A stretch of DNA of 6,861 bases from Desulfatitalea sp. UBA4791 (GCA_002402905.1 DHGT01000090.1:1-6861); one strand, 5' to 3'; positions 1-5,967 are shown, counted from the first letter of the stretch. Notes: generated by a model not told the origin, from the sequence alone. Made by a program: numbers and translations.

Positions 1-35
1 AAGTTATTCCCGTGGATGGGCACTATTTAGGCGAC

Positions 36-146
36 ATGAATCCACAGATGATTTCCATACCATCGAGACAACAAGAAGCAGTGAACATCAGAGGATGGTG
101 GTGGCGCTGGTGCCTGTGTGCCTGCGGTGCCCTGCCGACCGACTGA
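36..146 (+). CDS. trpL: trp operon leader peptide (TrpL-type)
   Basis: Short ORF whose translation is expected to sense charged tRNA-Trp. Four UGG codons lie at 96-98, 99-101, 102-104 and 108-110, giving Trp-Trp-Trp-Arg-Trp, and the stop TGA is at 144-146, just upstream of a terminator hairpin. This density of a rare codon directly before trpE is the signature of transcription attenuation. The start is uncertain. ATG 36 has a weak AGG at 29-31 and gives 36 residues; in-frame ATG 48 gives 32 residues with no visible Shine-Dalgarno; GTG 81 gives a 21-residue peptide beginning MNIRGWWWRW, closest in size to known leaders but also weakly preceded by a ribosome site. The tail after the Trp block is unusual in having three Cys codons (C-L-C-A-C). 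The Trp cluster is seen directly; the sensing role is inferred from the trp family of leaders. Confidence 0.85.
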   Translation: MNPQMISIPSRQQEAVNIRGWWWRWCLCACGALPTD

Positions 147-179
147 AACCATCTACCGGCAGTTACAAGGACCGTGGGC
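120..179 (+). promoter_or_regulatory. Predicted antiterminator of the trp leader (strands 2:3)
   Basis: Bases 120-128 can pair with 171-179 (9 pairs, two of them G-U). A second helix, CTGCCG 132-137 with CGGCAG 157-162, nests inside it. The outer helix uses most of the 5' arm of terminator 1, so the two structures exclude each other. A ribosome stalled on the Trp codons at 96-104 would leave 120-128 free. A ribosome that reaches the stop at 144-146 would cover it and let the terminator form. An alternative early pairing is GATGGT 94-99 with ACCATC 148-153. The pairings were read by eye and no folding energy was calculated. Confidence 0.6.
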
Positions 180-205
180 CGACTCGAGCTCACGGTCCTT
201 TTTTT
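167..205 (+). terminator. Intrinsic terminator 1 of the trp attenuator
   Basis: A perfect 10-bp stem pairs AAGGACCGTG (167-176) with CACGGTCCTT (191-200). It extends by three further pairs, one of them G-U (177-179 with 188-190), leaving an 8-nt loop. A run of seven T covers 199-205. It lies 20 nt past the leader-peptide stop codon, the expected place for a trp attenuator. It should form when the leader is fully translated, that is when Trp-tRNA is plentiful. Confidence 0.9.
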
Positions 206-226
206 GTACTGAAAAGGGTCGCGGGC
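188..226 (+). promoter_or_regulatory. Predicted relay antiterminator between the two terminators (strands 4:5)
   Basis: The 3' arm of terminator 1 (188-203) can pair with the 5' arm of terminator 2 (211-226). Fifteen of 16 positions pair, four of them as G-U, with one A/C mismatch (192/222) and a 7-nt loop at 204-210. No U tract follows, so the helix would not itself terminate. It can exist only if terminator 1 has not formed, and it destroys the stem of terminator 2. This suggests that opening terminator 1 also opens terminator 2. The complementarity is seen in the sequence; the regulatory role is inference. Confidence 0.5.
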
Positions 227-252
227 CGAAGAGGTCACAGCGACCTTTTTTT
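212..252 (+). terminator. Intrinsic terminator 2 upstream of trpE
   Basis: The core stem is GGTCGC (217-222) with GCGACC (240-245). It is extended outward by a G-U pair and by A residues 212-215 against T residues of the tract. The loop can fold further through GGCC 224-227 with GGTC 233-236. A run of seven T covers 246-252, ending 11 nt before the trpE ribosome-binding site. It is a second terminator in series with the one at 167-205 and resembles it in sequence at an offset of exactly 47 nt. Confidence 0.82.
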
Positions 253-273
253 ATGAAACATGAAGGAGACACC

Positions 274-1776
274 ATGCTGCTACGCAAATTTCCAGACCAG
301 AAACAGTTCCAGGAACTGGCCCAAAGGCACAACGTGATCCCGGTGGGCGTGGAGATCCTGGCCGACATGGAGACGCCGGTATCGCTGTTGGCCAAGCTCT
401 ACCGCAAGCAGGGGGCGATTTTCTTGTTCGAGAGCGTGGAAGGCGGTGAAAAATGGGGGCGCTACAGCTTCATCGGCACGTCGGCCCATGCCGATGTGCG
501 CGTCTACCGTGACCGTGTCGAAGTCGGCACCCGCGCCGGCACCGAGCGTATCGCCCATCATGGCGATCCGTTGGCCGTGCTCAAGACCCTGATGGCCCGC
601 TATCATCCGGCCGACATGACCGGACTGCCCCGTTTCTGGGGCGGGCTGGTCGGCTATTTGAGCTATGAAATGGTTTCGTTTTTCGAGACGCGGGTGCCCA
701 ACCTGCTGGCCGACGACCAGGCCATGGCCCATTTCATGATACCCGAAGAGCTGCTGGTGTTTGATAACATCCGCAACACCTTGTTGTGTTTGTCGATCTG
801 TTTTATCGACAAGCCCGAGCTGGCCGGCCATGCCTATGCCGCGGCGGCCAACCGGCTCAACCAGCTGTTGCGCGCCATCAATATGCCGCTGACGGCCGAA
901 CCCATGAACATGTCGCCGTTCGAACTCCGGTTGCAGCCGGTCCTGGCGGAAGCGGATTTCCGGGAGCAGGTCGAGCGCGTAAAAGCTTACATCCGACAGG
1001 GCGAGATTATCCAGGCGGTCCTCTCCCAGCCGTTCACCTGCCCGGCGCCCCACGACATGCTGGCGCTCTACCGGGCCCAACGCTATATCAATCCTTCACC
1101 CTATCTCTTTTTCATGCACCTGGGGCAAACGGTGCTGGCTGGTTCGTCTCCCGAAACCATGGTGCGCCTGGAGAACCGCGTGGCCACCCTGCGGCCCATT
1201 GCCGGCACCCGCCCGCGCGGGGCCACGGAGCAGGAGGACCGCGCCCTGGCCGACGAACTGCTCCAGGACGAAAAGGAACGCGCCGAGCATCTGATGCTGG
1301 TGGACCTGGGCCGAAACGACCTGGGACGCGTGGCGCGCACCGGCACGGTGCAGGTCACCGACCTGATGGTCGTGGAGCGCTATTCGCACGTGATGCATCT
1401 GGTCTCCAACATCATCAGCGAGCTGAAGCCGGATTGCGACGTGTGGGACCTGTTGCGGGCCTCGTTTCCGGCCGGCACCCTGAGCGGCGCCCCCAAGGTG
1501 CGGGCCATGCAGATCATCGCCGAGATGGAGCAGGTGCCGCGCGGGACTTATGGCGGTGCCGTGGGATACATCTCGTTCAGCGGCAACATGGACATGGCCA
1601 TCACCATCCGCACAGCCTGCGTGCAGGACGATCAGATGACCGTTCGGGCCGGGGCCGGCATCGTGGCCGATTCGGACCCCGAACGTGAACGTCAGGAGAC
1701 GGTCAACAAGGCCATGGCCGTGCAGAAGGCGCTGGCCATGGCCCAAATCGCCCTTGACAAGGAGATTCGACAATGA
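274..1776 (+). CDS. trpE: Anthranilate synthase component I (TrpE)
   Basis: Large subunit of anthranilate synthase, which converts chorismate and ammonia supplied by TrpG to anthranilate and pyruvate in the cytoplasm, the committed step to tryptophan. The 500 residues are of normal family length. An N-terminal regulatory domain includes FES at 52-54, matching the LLES-type Trp-binding element, followed by EGGEKWGRYSFIG (56-68). The C-terminal chorismate-binding domain shows PIAGTRPRG (308-316), DEKERAEHLMLVDLGRNDLG (332-351), AGTLSGAPK (400-408), YGGAVGY (426-432) and AGAGIVADSDPERE (459-472). The ATG at 274 is chosen because AAGGAG lies at 263-268 with 5 nt spacing and the protein then begins like other TrpE. 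The frame is open back to 118, but that stretch crosses both leader terminators. Regulation is probably two-layered: attenuation in the leader and feedback inhibition by Trp. The stop overlaps the trpG start. Confidence 0.97.
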   Translation: MLLRKFPDQKQFQELAQRHNVIPVGVEILADMETPVSLLAKLYRKQGAIFLFESVEGGEKWGRYSFIGTSAHADVRVYRDRVEVGTRAGTERIAHHGDPLAVLKTLMARYHPADMTGLPRFWGGLVGYLSYEMVSFFETRVPNLLADDQAMAHFMIPEELLVFDNIRNTLLCLSICFIDKPELAGHAYAAAANRLNQLLRAINMPLTAEPMNMSPFELRLQPVLAEADFREQVERVKAYIRQGEIIQAVLSQPFTCPAPHDMLALYRAQRYINPSPYLFFMHLGQTVLAGSSPETMVRLENRVATLRPIAGTRPRGATEQEDRALADELLQDEKERAEHLMLVDLGRNDLGRVARTGTVQVTDLMVVERYSHVMHLVSNIISELKPDCDVWDLLRASFPAGTLSGAPKVRAMQIIAEMEQVPRGTYGGAVGYISFSGNMDMAITIRTACVQDDQMTVRAGAGIVADSDPERERQETVNKAMAVQKALAMAQIALDKEIRQ

Positions 1777-2342
1777 TCCTCATGATCGATAATTACGATT
1801 CCTTTACTTATAATCTGGTGCAGTACCTGGAAGAGATCGGCACACCAGTGCAGGTGATCCGCAACGATGCCATGGGGGTCGCCGATATCGAGGCGCTGGC
1901 ACCGGAGGCCCTCGTCATCTCTCCCGGCCCGGGCGGCCCGGCCGATGCGGGCGTGTCCCTGGATGCCATCCAACATTTTTCCGGCCGCATCCCGGTGCTG
2001 GGGGTCTGCCTGGGACACCAGTCCATCGCCGCCGCTTTCGGCGGCACCATCATCGGCGCCCGGAGACTGATGCACGGCAAGACATCCACCGTGACCTGCG
2101 ACGGCGAGGGGATTTTCAAGGGGGTGGCCAAACCGTTCCAGGCCATGCGTTACCACTCCCTGGCCGTGGAACGGGAGAGTCTGCCGGCCTGCCTGAAGAT
2201 CACCGCCGAGTCCGAGGACGGCGAAATCATGGGACTGCGGCACACGGATCACACCACCGAGGGGATCCAGTTTCATCCCGAGTCGATCATGACCACCATC
2301 GGGAAGCGATTGCTGCGGAATTTTGTGAAAATGATCGGATAG
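1773..2342 (+). CDS. trpG: Anthranilate synthase component II, glutamine amidotransferase (TrpG)
   Basis: Class I glutamine amidotransferase subunit that hydrolyses glutamine and passes ammonia to TrpE. The 189 residues match a stand-alone TrpG with no fused TrpD domain. Visible motifs are the N-terminal DNYDSFTYNL (6-15), the oxyanion-loop ISPGPG (49-54), the nucleophile elbow GVCLGHQ with Cys79, HGKTS (101-105), RYHSL (126-130) and the catalytic FHPE with His168 and Glu170. The triad is complete. The start ATG overlaps the trpE stop as ATGA, with AAGGAG at 1759-1764, so the two subunits are probably translationally coupled for equal amounts. A PabA role shared with folate synthesis is possible for this family, but the placement directly after trpE makes the Trp role primary. 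Confidence 0.96.
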   Translation: MILMIDNYDSFTYNLVQYLEEIGTPVQVIRNDAMGVADIEALAPEALVISPGPGGPADAGVSLDAIQHFSGRIPVLGVCLGHQSIAAAFGGTIIGARRLMHGKTSTVTCDGEGIFKGVAKPFQAMRYHSLAVERESLPACLKITAESEDGEIMGLRHTDHTTEGIQFHPESIMTTIGKRLLRNFVKMIG

Positions 2343-2355
2343 AGAGGAGACCAGA

Positions 2356-3375
2356 ATGTTTAAAGACTATCTGAGCCAGATCATCCGGCGCCAGAACCTG
2401 ACCGACACCCAGATGGCCGACATGATGAACACTGTGCTCACCGGCCAGGCTACCGAGGCCCAGATCGGGGCCATGATGGCGGCCCTGGCCACCAAGGGCG
2501 AAACTTTCGAGGAACTGGCCGGTGCGGCTCGGGCCATGCGCCAGAACGCCCGCCGCATCCATGTGGTCGGGTCCAGGGTGGTGGACCCCGTCGGCACCGG
2601 CGGCGACGGTGCCCAAAGCTTCAACATCTCCACCACCACGGCCTTTGTGGTGGCCGGCTGCGGGGTGACCGTGGCCAAACACGGCAACCGCGCGGTCTCC
2701 AGCAAGTGCGGCAGCGCCGATGTGCTGGAAGAACTGGGCGTCAAACTCGACACGCCGCCCGAGATCGTGGAAGAGGCGATCGCCAGTGTGGGCATCGGCT
2801 TTTTGTTCGCACCCCTGTACCACAGCGCCATGAAATATGCGGCCAAGCCGCGCAAGGAGCTCGGCGTGCGCTCGATCTTCAACATGCTCGGTCCGTTGAC
2901 CAATCCGGCCTCGGCCAATTGTCAACTGCTGGGCGTGTATGCTCCCCAGCTGACCGAGATGTTCGCCCAGGCCCTCAAGCTGCTGGGGGCCCACTGTGCC
3001 ATGGTGGTGCACGGGCACGACGACCTGGACGAGATCAGCGTTTGCGCGCCCACGCGCGTCAGCGAACTGCGCGACGGCATGATCCGCACTTACGACATCC
3101 AGCCTGAGCTGTACTTCGGCCGCCTGGCCGAGAGCGCGGATATGGTCGGCGGAGATCCTGAACACAACGCCGGAATCCTGAAAGACATTCTTTCCGGCAA
3201 AGAGCGGGGCGCCAAGCGCGACGTGGTGCTGGTCAACAGCGCCGCGGCCCTGATGGTGGTGGACAAGGCGGCCGACTTCAAAAGCGGCATCCAGATGGCG
3301 GCCGAATCCATCGATTCGGGCAGGGCCCTCGACAAGCTGCAGGGGCTGATCGACTATACGCAAACCAATGGATGA
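2356..3375 (+). CDS. trpD: Anthranilate phosphoribosyltransferase (TrpD)
   Basis: Transfers the phosphoribosyl group of PRPP to anthranilate, giving N-(5'-phosphoribosyl)anthranilate. The 339 residues are the usual length for a free-standing TrpD. A helical N-terminal domain (about 1-70) precedes the glycosyltransferase family 3 core. This contains the PRPP-binding DPVGTGGDGAQSFNIST (77-93), VAKHGNRAVSSKCGSADVLE (106-125), the RKELGVRSIFNMLGPLTNPA segment that includes the anthranilate-binding Arg, and the metal-related HGHDDLDEIS. Nothing conserved appears to be missing. The ATG at 2356 is preceded by a GAGGAG-type site 13 nt after the trpG stop. The last codons overlap an alternative ATG at 3368 in the trpC frame. 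Confidence 0.97.
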   Translation: MFKDYLSQIIRRQNLTDTQMADMMNTVLTGQATEAQIGAMMAALATKGETFEELAGAARAMRQNARRIHVVGSRVVDPVGTGGDGAQSFNISTTTAFVVAGCGVTVAKHGNRAVSSKCGSADVLEELGVKLDTPPEIVEEAIASVGIGFLFAPLYHSAMKYAAKPRKELGVRSIFNMLGPLTNPASANCQLLGVYAPQLTEMFAQALKLLGAHCAMVVHGHDDLDEISVCAPTRVSELRDGMIRTYDIQPELYFGRLAESADMVGGDPEHNAGILKDILSGKERGAKRDVVLVNSAAALMVVDKAADFKSGIQMAAESIDSGRALDKLQGLIDYTQTNG

Positions 3376-3397
3376 CGGCGCCGGAAAACCGGGTGGC

Positions 3398-3403
3398 AAG
3401 GAG
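3398..3403 (+). promoter_or_regulatory. Ribosome-binding site deciding the trpC start
   Basis: AAGGAG lies 9 nt before ATG 3413. The trpC frame is open back to ATG 3368, which overlaps trpD, but the additional 15 residues (MDDGAGKPGGKEPGN) are Gly/Lys-rich and unlike the family start. The residues from 3413 (MTILDRIVADKK) are typical of indole-3-glycerol phosphate synthase. Confidence 0.75.
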
Positions 3404-3412
3404 CCAGGCAAC

Positions 3413-4210
3413 ATGACCATACTGGATCGCATCGTGGCCGACAAAAAAGCGGAGGTGGCCGCCGCGGCGAACAAAGTGCCTGAACATGGGTTGCGGTCCA
3501 TGATCGATGATCGTCCCTGGCAATCGCGCGGGTTCGAACGGCGTCTTTGCAGCCCCGGCCCGGGTGGGGTGAATATCATCGCCGAAGTGAAGCGCGCCTC
3601 GCCGTCCAAGGGCGCTATCTGCGTGGATCTGGATGCGGTGCAATGTGCGCGGCAATATGAAACCGGCGGTGCGGCGGCCGTTTCGGTACTGACCGATGCG
3701 CCCTGGTTCAAAGGATGCCTGGGAGACCTTCGCCGGGTAAGGGAGGCCGTCGGATTGCCGGTCCTGCGCAAGGAGTTCATCATCGACCCTTACCAGCTCT
3801 ACGAATCACGGGCCGCCGGGGCCGATGCGGTGCTGCTCATCGCCCGTATCCTTTCGCCCGCCCAACTCAAAGAGCTGCTGGCCCTGACGCACGAGCTGGG
3901 CATGGACGCCCTGGTGGAAATCCACAGCGCCGAAGACTACGCCGCAGCCCACGACGCCGGCGGCCGGCTGATCGGCATCAACAACCGCAACCTGGCCAAC
4001 TTCGACACCGATCTGCGCACGGCCCTCGGCCTGAAAGCCCTCCTGCAGCCGAACGAGGTGCCCGTGGCGGCCAGTGGCATCCACGGCCGGGAGGATATCG
4101 TGCGCAATCTGGAAGGCGGCATCTTCAATTTCCTGATCGGTGAAAGCCTGGTACGGGCCAAGGATCGGGCCGCGATGCTGCGTTCCCTGACCGGGAAAGC
4201 GAAGGATTGA
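3413..4210 (+). CDS. trpC: Indole-3-glycerol phosphate synthase (TrpC)
   Basis: TIM-barrel enzyme that decarboxylates and cyclises carboxyphenylamino-deoxyribulose 5-phosphate to indole-3-glycerol phosphate. From ATG 3413 it has 265 residues, normal for the monofunctional form with no fused TrpF. Family motifs in order are ILDRIVADKK (3-12), IIAEVKRASPSKG (55-67, with Glu58 and Lys60), LRKEFIIDPYQ (118-128, general-acid Lys120), GADAVLLI (136-143), ALVEIH (166-171, Glu169), IGINNRNL (187-194, Asn190) and LIGESLVRA near the C terminus for phosphate binding. One oddity is that the strand-8 motif normally reading (S/A)ESGI is AASGI here (219-223), so the active-site Glu, numbered 210 in the Sulfolobus enzyme, is Ala220. 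The codon is a clear GCC. The other catalytic residues are kept, so activity is still likely. The upstream neighbour is trpD and the downstream neighbour trpF. Confidence 0.95.
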   Translation: MTILDRIVADKKAEVAAAANKVPEHGLRSMIDDRPWQSRGFERRLCSPGPGGVNIIAEVKRASPSKGAICVDLDAVQCARQYETGGAAAVSVLTDAPWFKGCLGDLRRVREAVGLPVLRKEFIIDPYQLYESRAAGADAVLLIARILSPAQLKELLALTHELGMDALVEIHSAEDYAAAHDAGGRLIGINNRNLANFDTDLRTALGLKALLQPNEVPVAASGIHGREDIVRNLEGGIFNFLIGESLVRAKDRAAMLRSLTGKAKD

Positions 4211-4225
4211 GGCGTGGCAGCAGTC

Positions 4226-4231
4226 AGGAGG
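4226..4231 (+). promoter_or_regulatory. Ribosome-binding site deciding the trpF start
   Basis: AGGAGG lies 5 nt before GTG 4237 (2 nt before the adjacent in-frame GTG 4234). The frame is open back to TTG 4207, which overlaps the trpC stop and has no good ribosome site, so GTG 4237 is preferred. Confidence 0.7.
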
Positions 4232-4236
4232 GCGTG

Positions 4237-4938
4237 GTGAACACCTCGACGAATCCGAGCGGTAGAAGATTTCCCTACATCAAGATCTGCGGGCTGACCG
4301 ATCCCGATGAAGCGGCGGCGTGCGCCCGTTTGGGCGCCGATGCCGTGGGGCTGGTATTTTTCCCGCCCAGTCCCCGAAATCTGGAAATGGATCGTGCCGT
4401 GGCGGTGGCGGCGGCCTTGCCGGCCAGGGCCGTGGCCGCAGGGGTGTTTGTCGATCCGGAATGGGATTTTCTGGCCGAGGCCGTATCGCGTTGCCGGTTG
4501 GGGATCGTGCAACTGCATGGCCGGGAATCGCCTGACCTGATCCAACGCGTTCGCACGCAACTGCATGTTGCGGTCTGGAAAGGGCTCTTTGCCACTAAAG
4601 CCCCTTACATGAGCGAGGCGGATGCCTACGCGGTGGATGCCTATCTGGTCGAATGCGGCAAAGGCCCTTTGCCCGGCGGCAACGACATGGTATGGGAGTG
4701 GGGTGCGGCCGCCGATTTCGCCCGTTCCCATCCAACCGTCCTGGCCGGTGGACTGGATCCGGACAATGTCGGCCGCGCCATCCATGCGGCCCTGCCCGAT
4801 GCGGTGGATGCCAGTTCGGGCCTGGAGGCGCGCCCCGGCCGTAAGGATTTAACAAAGGTGGCGCGCTACATCGATGAAGTTAAACAGACGGCGGCCTTTT
4901 ACAGGGAGAAAGGCATACGCCCCAAACAGGTTTTCTAA
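4237..4938 (+). CDS. trpF: Phosphoribosylanthranilate isomerase (TrpF)
   Basis: Catalyses the Amadori rearrangement of phosphoribosylanthranilate to the substrate of TrpC. From GTG 4237 it has 233 residues, somewhat longer than typical because of N- and C-terminal extensions. It has the (beta/alpha)8 landmarks KICGL (16-20) with catalytic Cys18, GADAVGLVF (33-41), PPSPRN (43-48), AGVFVD (68-73), VQLHG (91-95), the phosphate-binding AGGLDPDNV (170-178) and DASSGLE (191-197), then GRKDL (201-205). The general-acid region, normally LLLD followed by a GGTG loop and FDW, reads YLVEC and GGNDMVWEW here. Glu139 therefore takes the place of the usual Asp, and the loop is atypical. The gene starts 26 nt after trpC and ends 11 nt before the ferritin-like gene. 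trpB and trpA do not follow. Confidence 0.94.
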   Translation: MNTSTNPSGRRFPYIKICGLTDPDEAAACARLGADAVGLVFFPPSPRNLEMDRAVAVAAALPARAVAAGVFVDPEWDFLAEAVSRCRLGIVQLHGRESPDLIQRVRTQLHVAVWKGLFATKAPYMSEADAYAVDAYLVECGKGPLPGGNDMVWEWGAAADFARSHPTVLAGGLDPDNVGRAIHAALPDAVDASSGLEARPGRKDLTKVARYIDEVKQTAAFYREKGIRPKQVF

Positions 4939-4949
4939 AGGAGAGAGCG

Positions 4950-5453
4950 ATGCCCACCCAACTTCCATTGGAGATCTTAAAGGAGGCCCTGCTGCTCGAG
5001 CGACGAGGGCACGCCTTTTACACCCAGGTGGCCGCACAGACCCGGAGTGAGGCGGTTCGGACGTTTTTCAAGACCATGGCCGACGAAGAATTGGGGCACA
5101 TGCGTATTCTGGAAGAACACTTCAAGACATTCACCGAGCGGCAGCATTTCGCCGATGTCGATGCCGGCGCGCTGGGTAAGACGGCCGTGGCCGATGAGGT
5201 GTTGAACGACACGCTGAAGTCCCAGATCGCCGCGGCCGGGTTCGAAGCCGCAGCCATTTCGGCCGCCATGCTCATGGAGGAGCAGGCGGTTTCGCTATAC
5301 GCCGACCGCGCGCGGAGCGCATCGGATCCCAATGAAAAGGCACTCTATCGCTGGTTGGCCGAATGGGAGCACGGCCACCTGAATTTCCTGGCACGGATGG
5401 ACCGCGAGATCAAGGCGGAGATCTGGGAAGACAATCGCTTCTGGCCTATGTGA
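4950..5453 (+). CDS. Ferritin-like / rubrerythrin-type di-iron protein
   Basis: The 167-residue all-helical protein fits the ferritin-like superfamily, closest in style to the rubrerythrin di-iron domain. Two ExxH iron-ligand motifs are visible, E47-x-x-H50 (in DEELGH) and E140-x-x-H143 (in EWEHGHL), plus candidate bridging glutamates E17 (LLLERRGHAFY) and E111 (MEEQAVSLY). These would make the four-helix bundle with a di-iron centre. There is no C-terminal rubredoxin Cys4 domain, so it is not a full rubrerythrin. Likely roles are peroxide or oxygen protection or iron handling in an anaerobe's cytoplasm; the substrate cannot be told. Its AAGGAG (4938-4943) overlaps the trpF stop codon, and the ATG is 11 nt downstream, so it is probably cotranscribed with trpEGDCF. 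No functional link to Trp synthesis is evident. Confidence 0.88.
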   Translation: MPTQLPLEILKEALLLERRGHAFYTQVAAQTRSEAVRTFFKTMADEELGHMRILEEHFKTFTERQHFADVDAGALGKTAVADEVLNDTLKSQIAAAGFEAAAISAAMLMEEQAVSLYADRARSASDPNEKALYRWLAEWEHGHLNFLARMDREIKAEIWEDNRFWPM

Positions 5454-5456
5454 TTG

Positions 5457-5506
5457 ACGGCTTCGCCGTAAGTGGAAAGTATAAAGTTTGAAGTTTAAAG
5501 TGAAGG
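5457..5506 (+). repeat. Small hairpin followed by five 7-nt AAGT repeats
   Basis: ACGGC (5457-5461) pairs with GCCGT (5465-5469) around a 3-nt TTC loop. Immediately after it, AAGT occurs at 5470, 5477, 5484, 5491 and 5498, exactly every 7 nt, with variable AT-rich triplets between. The A/T-rich makeup contrasts with the GC-rich surroundings. There is no T tract, so it is not a convincing terminator. The block sits just before, and partly overlaps, the possible start codons of the Nudix gene. It could be a dispersed intergenic repeat or a binding array; its role is unknown. Confidence 0.6.
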
Positions 5507-5517
5507 AATTCTGTCGA

Positions 5518-5967
5518 TTGGATGTGGAAGACCCTTCCTCCGCTGAATATCCTGATGCGCCCCGCTTGGCCGTGGGCGCCGTGGTGTTCAAGGACGACCG
5601 GGTGCTTCTGGTCCAACGCGGCAGACCGCCGGCTTCAGGTGAGTGGGCCATCCCGGGCGGCAGCGTCAAGCTGGGCGAGAGCCTGCAGGCCGCCGCGGAG
5701 CGGGAGGTGCTCGAAGAGACCGGTATCGTGATTGTCGCCTCGACCCCGGTCTACACCTTTGATGTGGTCGAATACGATGACGAAGGACGGGTTCGTTTTC
5801 ACTACCTCATCGTCGATCTCAATGCCGAATACCATGGCGGCGACTTGAGGGCCGGAGACGATGCGTTGGCGGCTCGCTGGGTGGCGGCCGACGAACTGGC
5901 CGGTCTGGCGGTCAATAAGAGAACCCTTTTTTTGTTGCAGGATACCTTTGGATTCGGCCCGGGGTAA
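5518..5967 (+). CDS. Nudix hydrolase (MutT/ADP-ribose pyrophosphatase-like)
   Basis: Nudix-fold pyrophosphohydrolase that cleaves nucleoside diphosphates linked to another moiety, using divalent metal. The complete Nudix box G-x5-E-x7-R-E-U-x-E-E-x-G-U is present at residues 48-70 (GGSVKLGES through EREVLEETGI). It is preceded by AVVFKDDRVLLVQRGRPPASGEW, typical of the small MutT/ADP-ribose pyrophosphatase-like group. The substrate cannot be assigned. The start is uncertain. TTG 5518 (149 residues) has AAGGA at 5503-5507 and begins about 20 residues before the fold. GTG 5524 is equally possible. Upstream TTG 5488 and GTG 5500 would translate the AAGT repeat as KFKVK, which looks like a chance extension. 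ATG 5522 is out of frame. The gene converges on the minus-strand membrane-protein gene, and no clear terminator lies between them. Confidence 0.9.
   Translation: MDVEDPSSAEYPDAPRLAVGAVVFKDDRVLLVQRGRPPASGEWAIPGGSVKLGESLQAAAEREVLEETGIVIVASTPVYTFDVVEYDDEGRVRFHYLIVDLNAEYHGGDLRAGDDALAARWVAADELAGLAVNKRTLFLLQDTFGFGPG

Noticed and set aside
1..36. Promoter for the trp transcript (TATTTA near 24-29)
   Set aside because: The window begins too close to judge a -35 element, and the -10 match is poor.
118..273. In-frame upstream extension of trpE from GTG 118 (52 more residues)
   Set aside because: It runs through the leader-peptide end and both terminator hairpins, its sequence is unlike TrpE, and the ATG at 274 has a strong AAGGAG.
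786..1688. 300-codon plus-strand frame inside trpE
   Set aside because: Pro/Arg/Gly-rich out-of-frame translation of a well-conserved trpE; a GC shadow.
3368..3412. trpC start at ATG 3368 overlapping trpD
   Set aside because: Start codon overlap is tempting for coupling, but the added residues are not TrpC-like and AAGGAG at 3398-3403 fits ATG 3413.
2287..3783. 498-codon open frame on the minus strand across trpD and trpC
   Set aside because: It lies antisense to two clearly conserved enzymes, has no recognisable domain and reads as His/Gly/Arg-rich shadow sequence of high-GC genes.
3937..4785. 282-codon minus-strand frame across trpC and trpF
   Set aside because: Antisense shadow of two conserved genes, with no motif.
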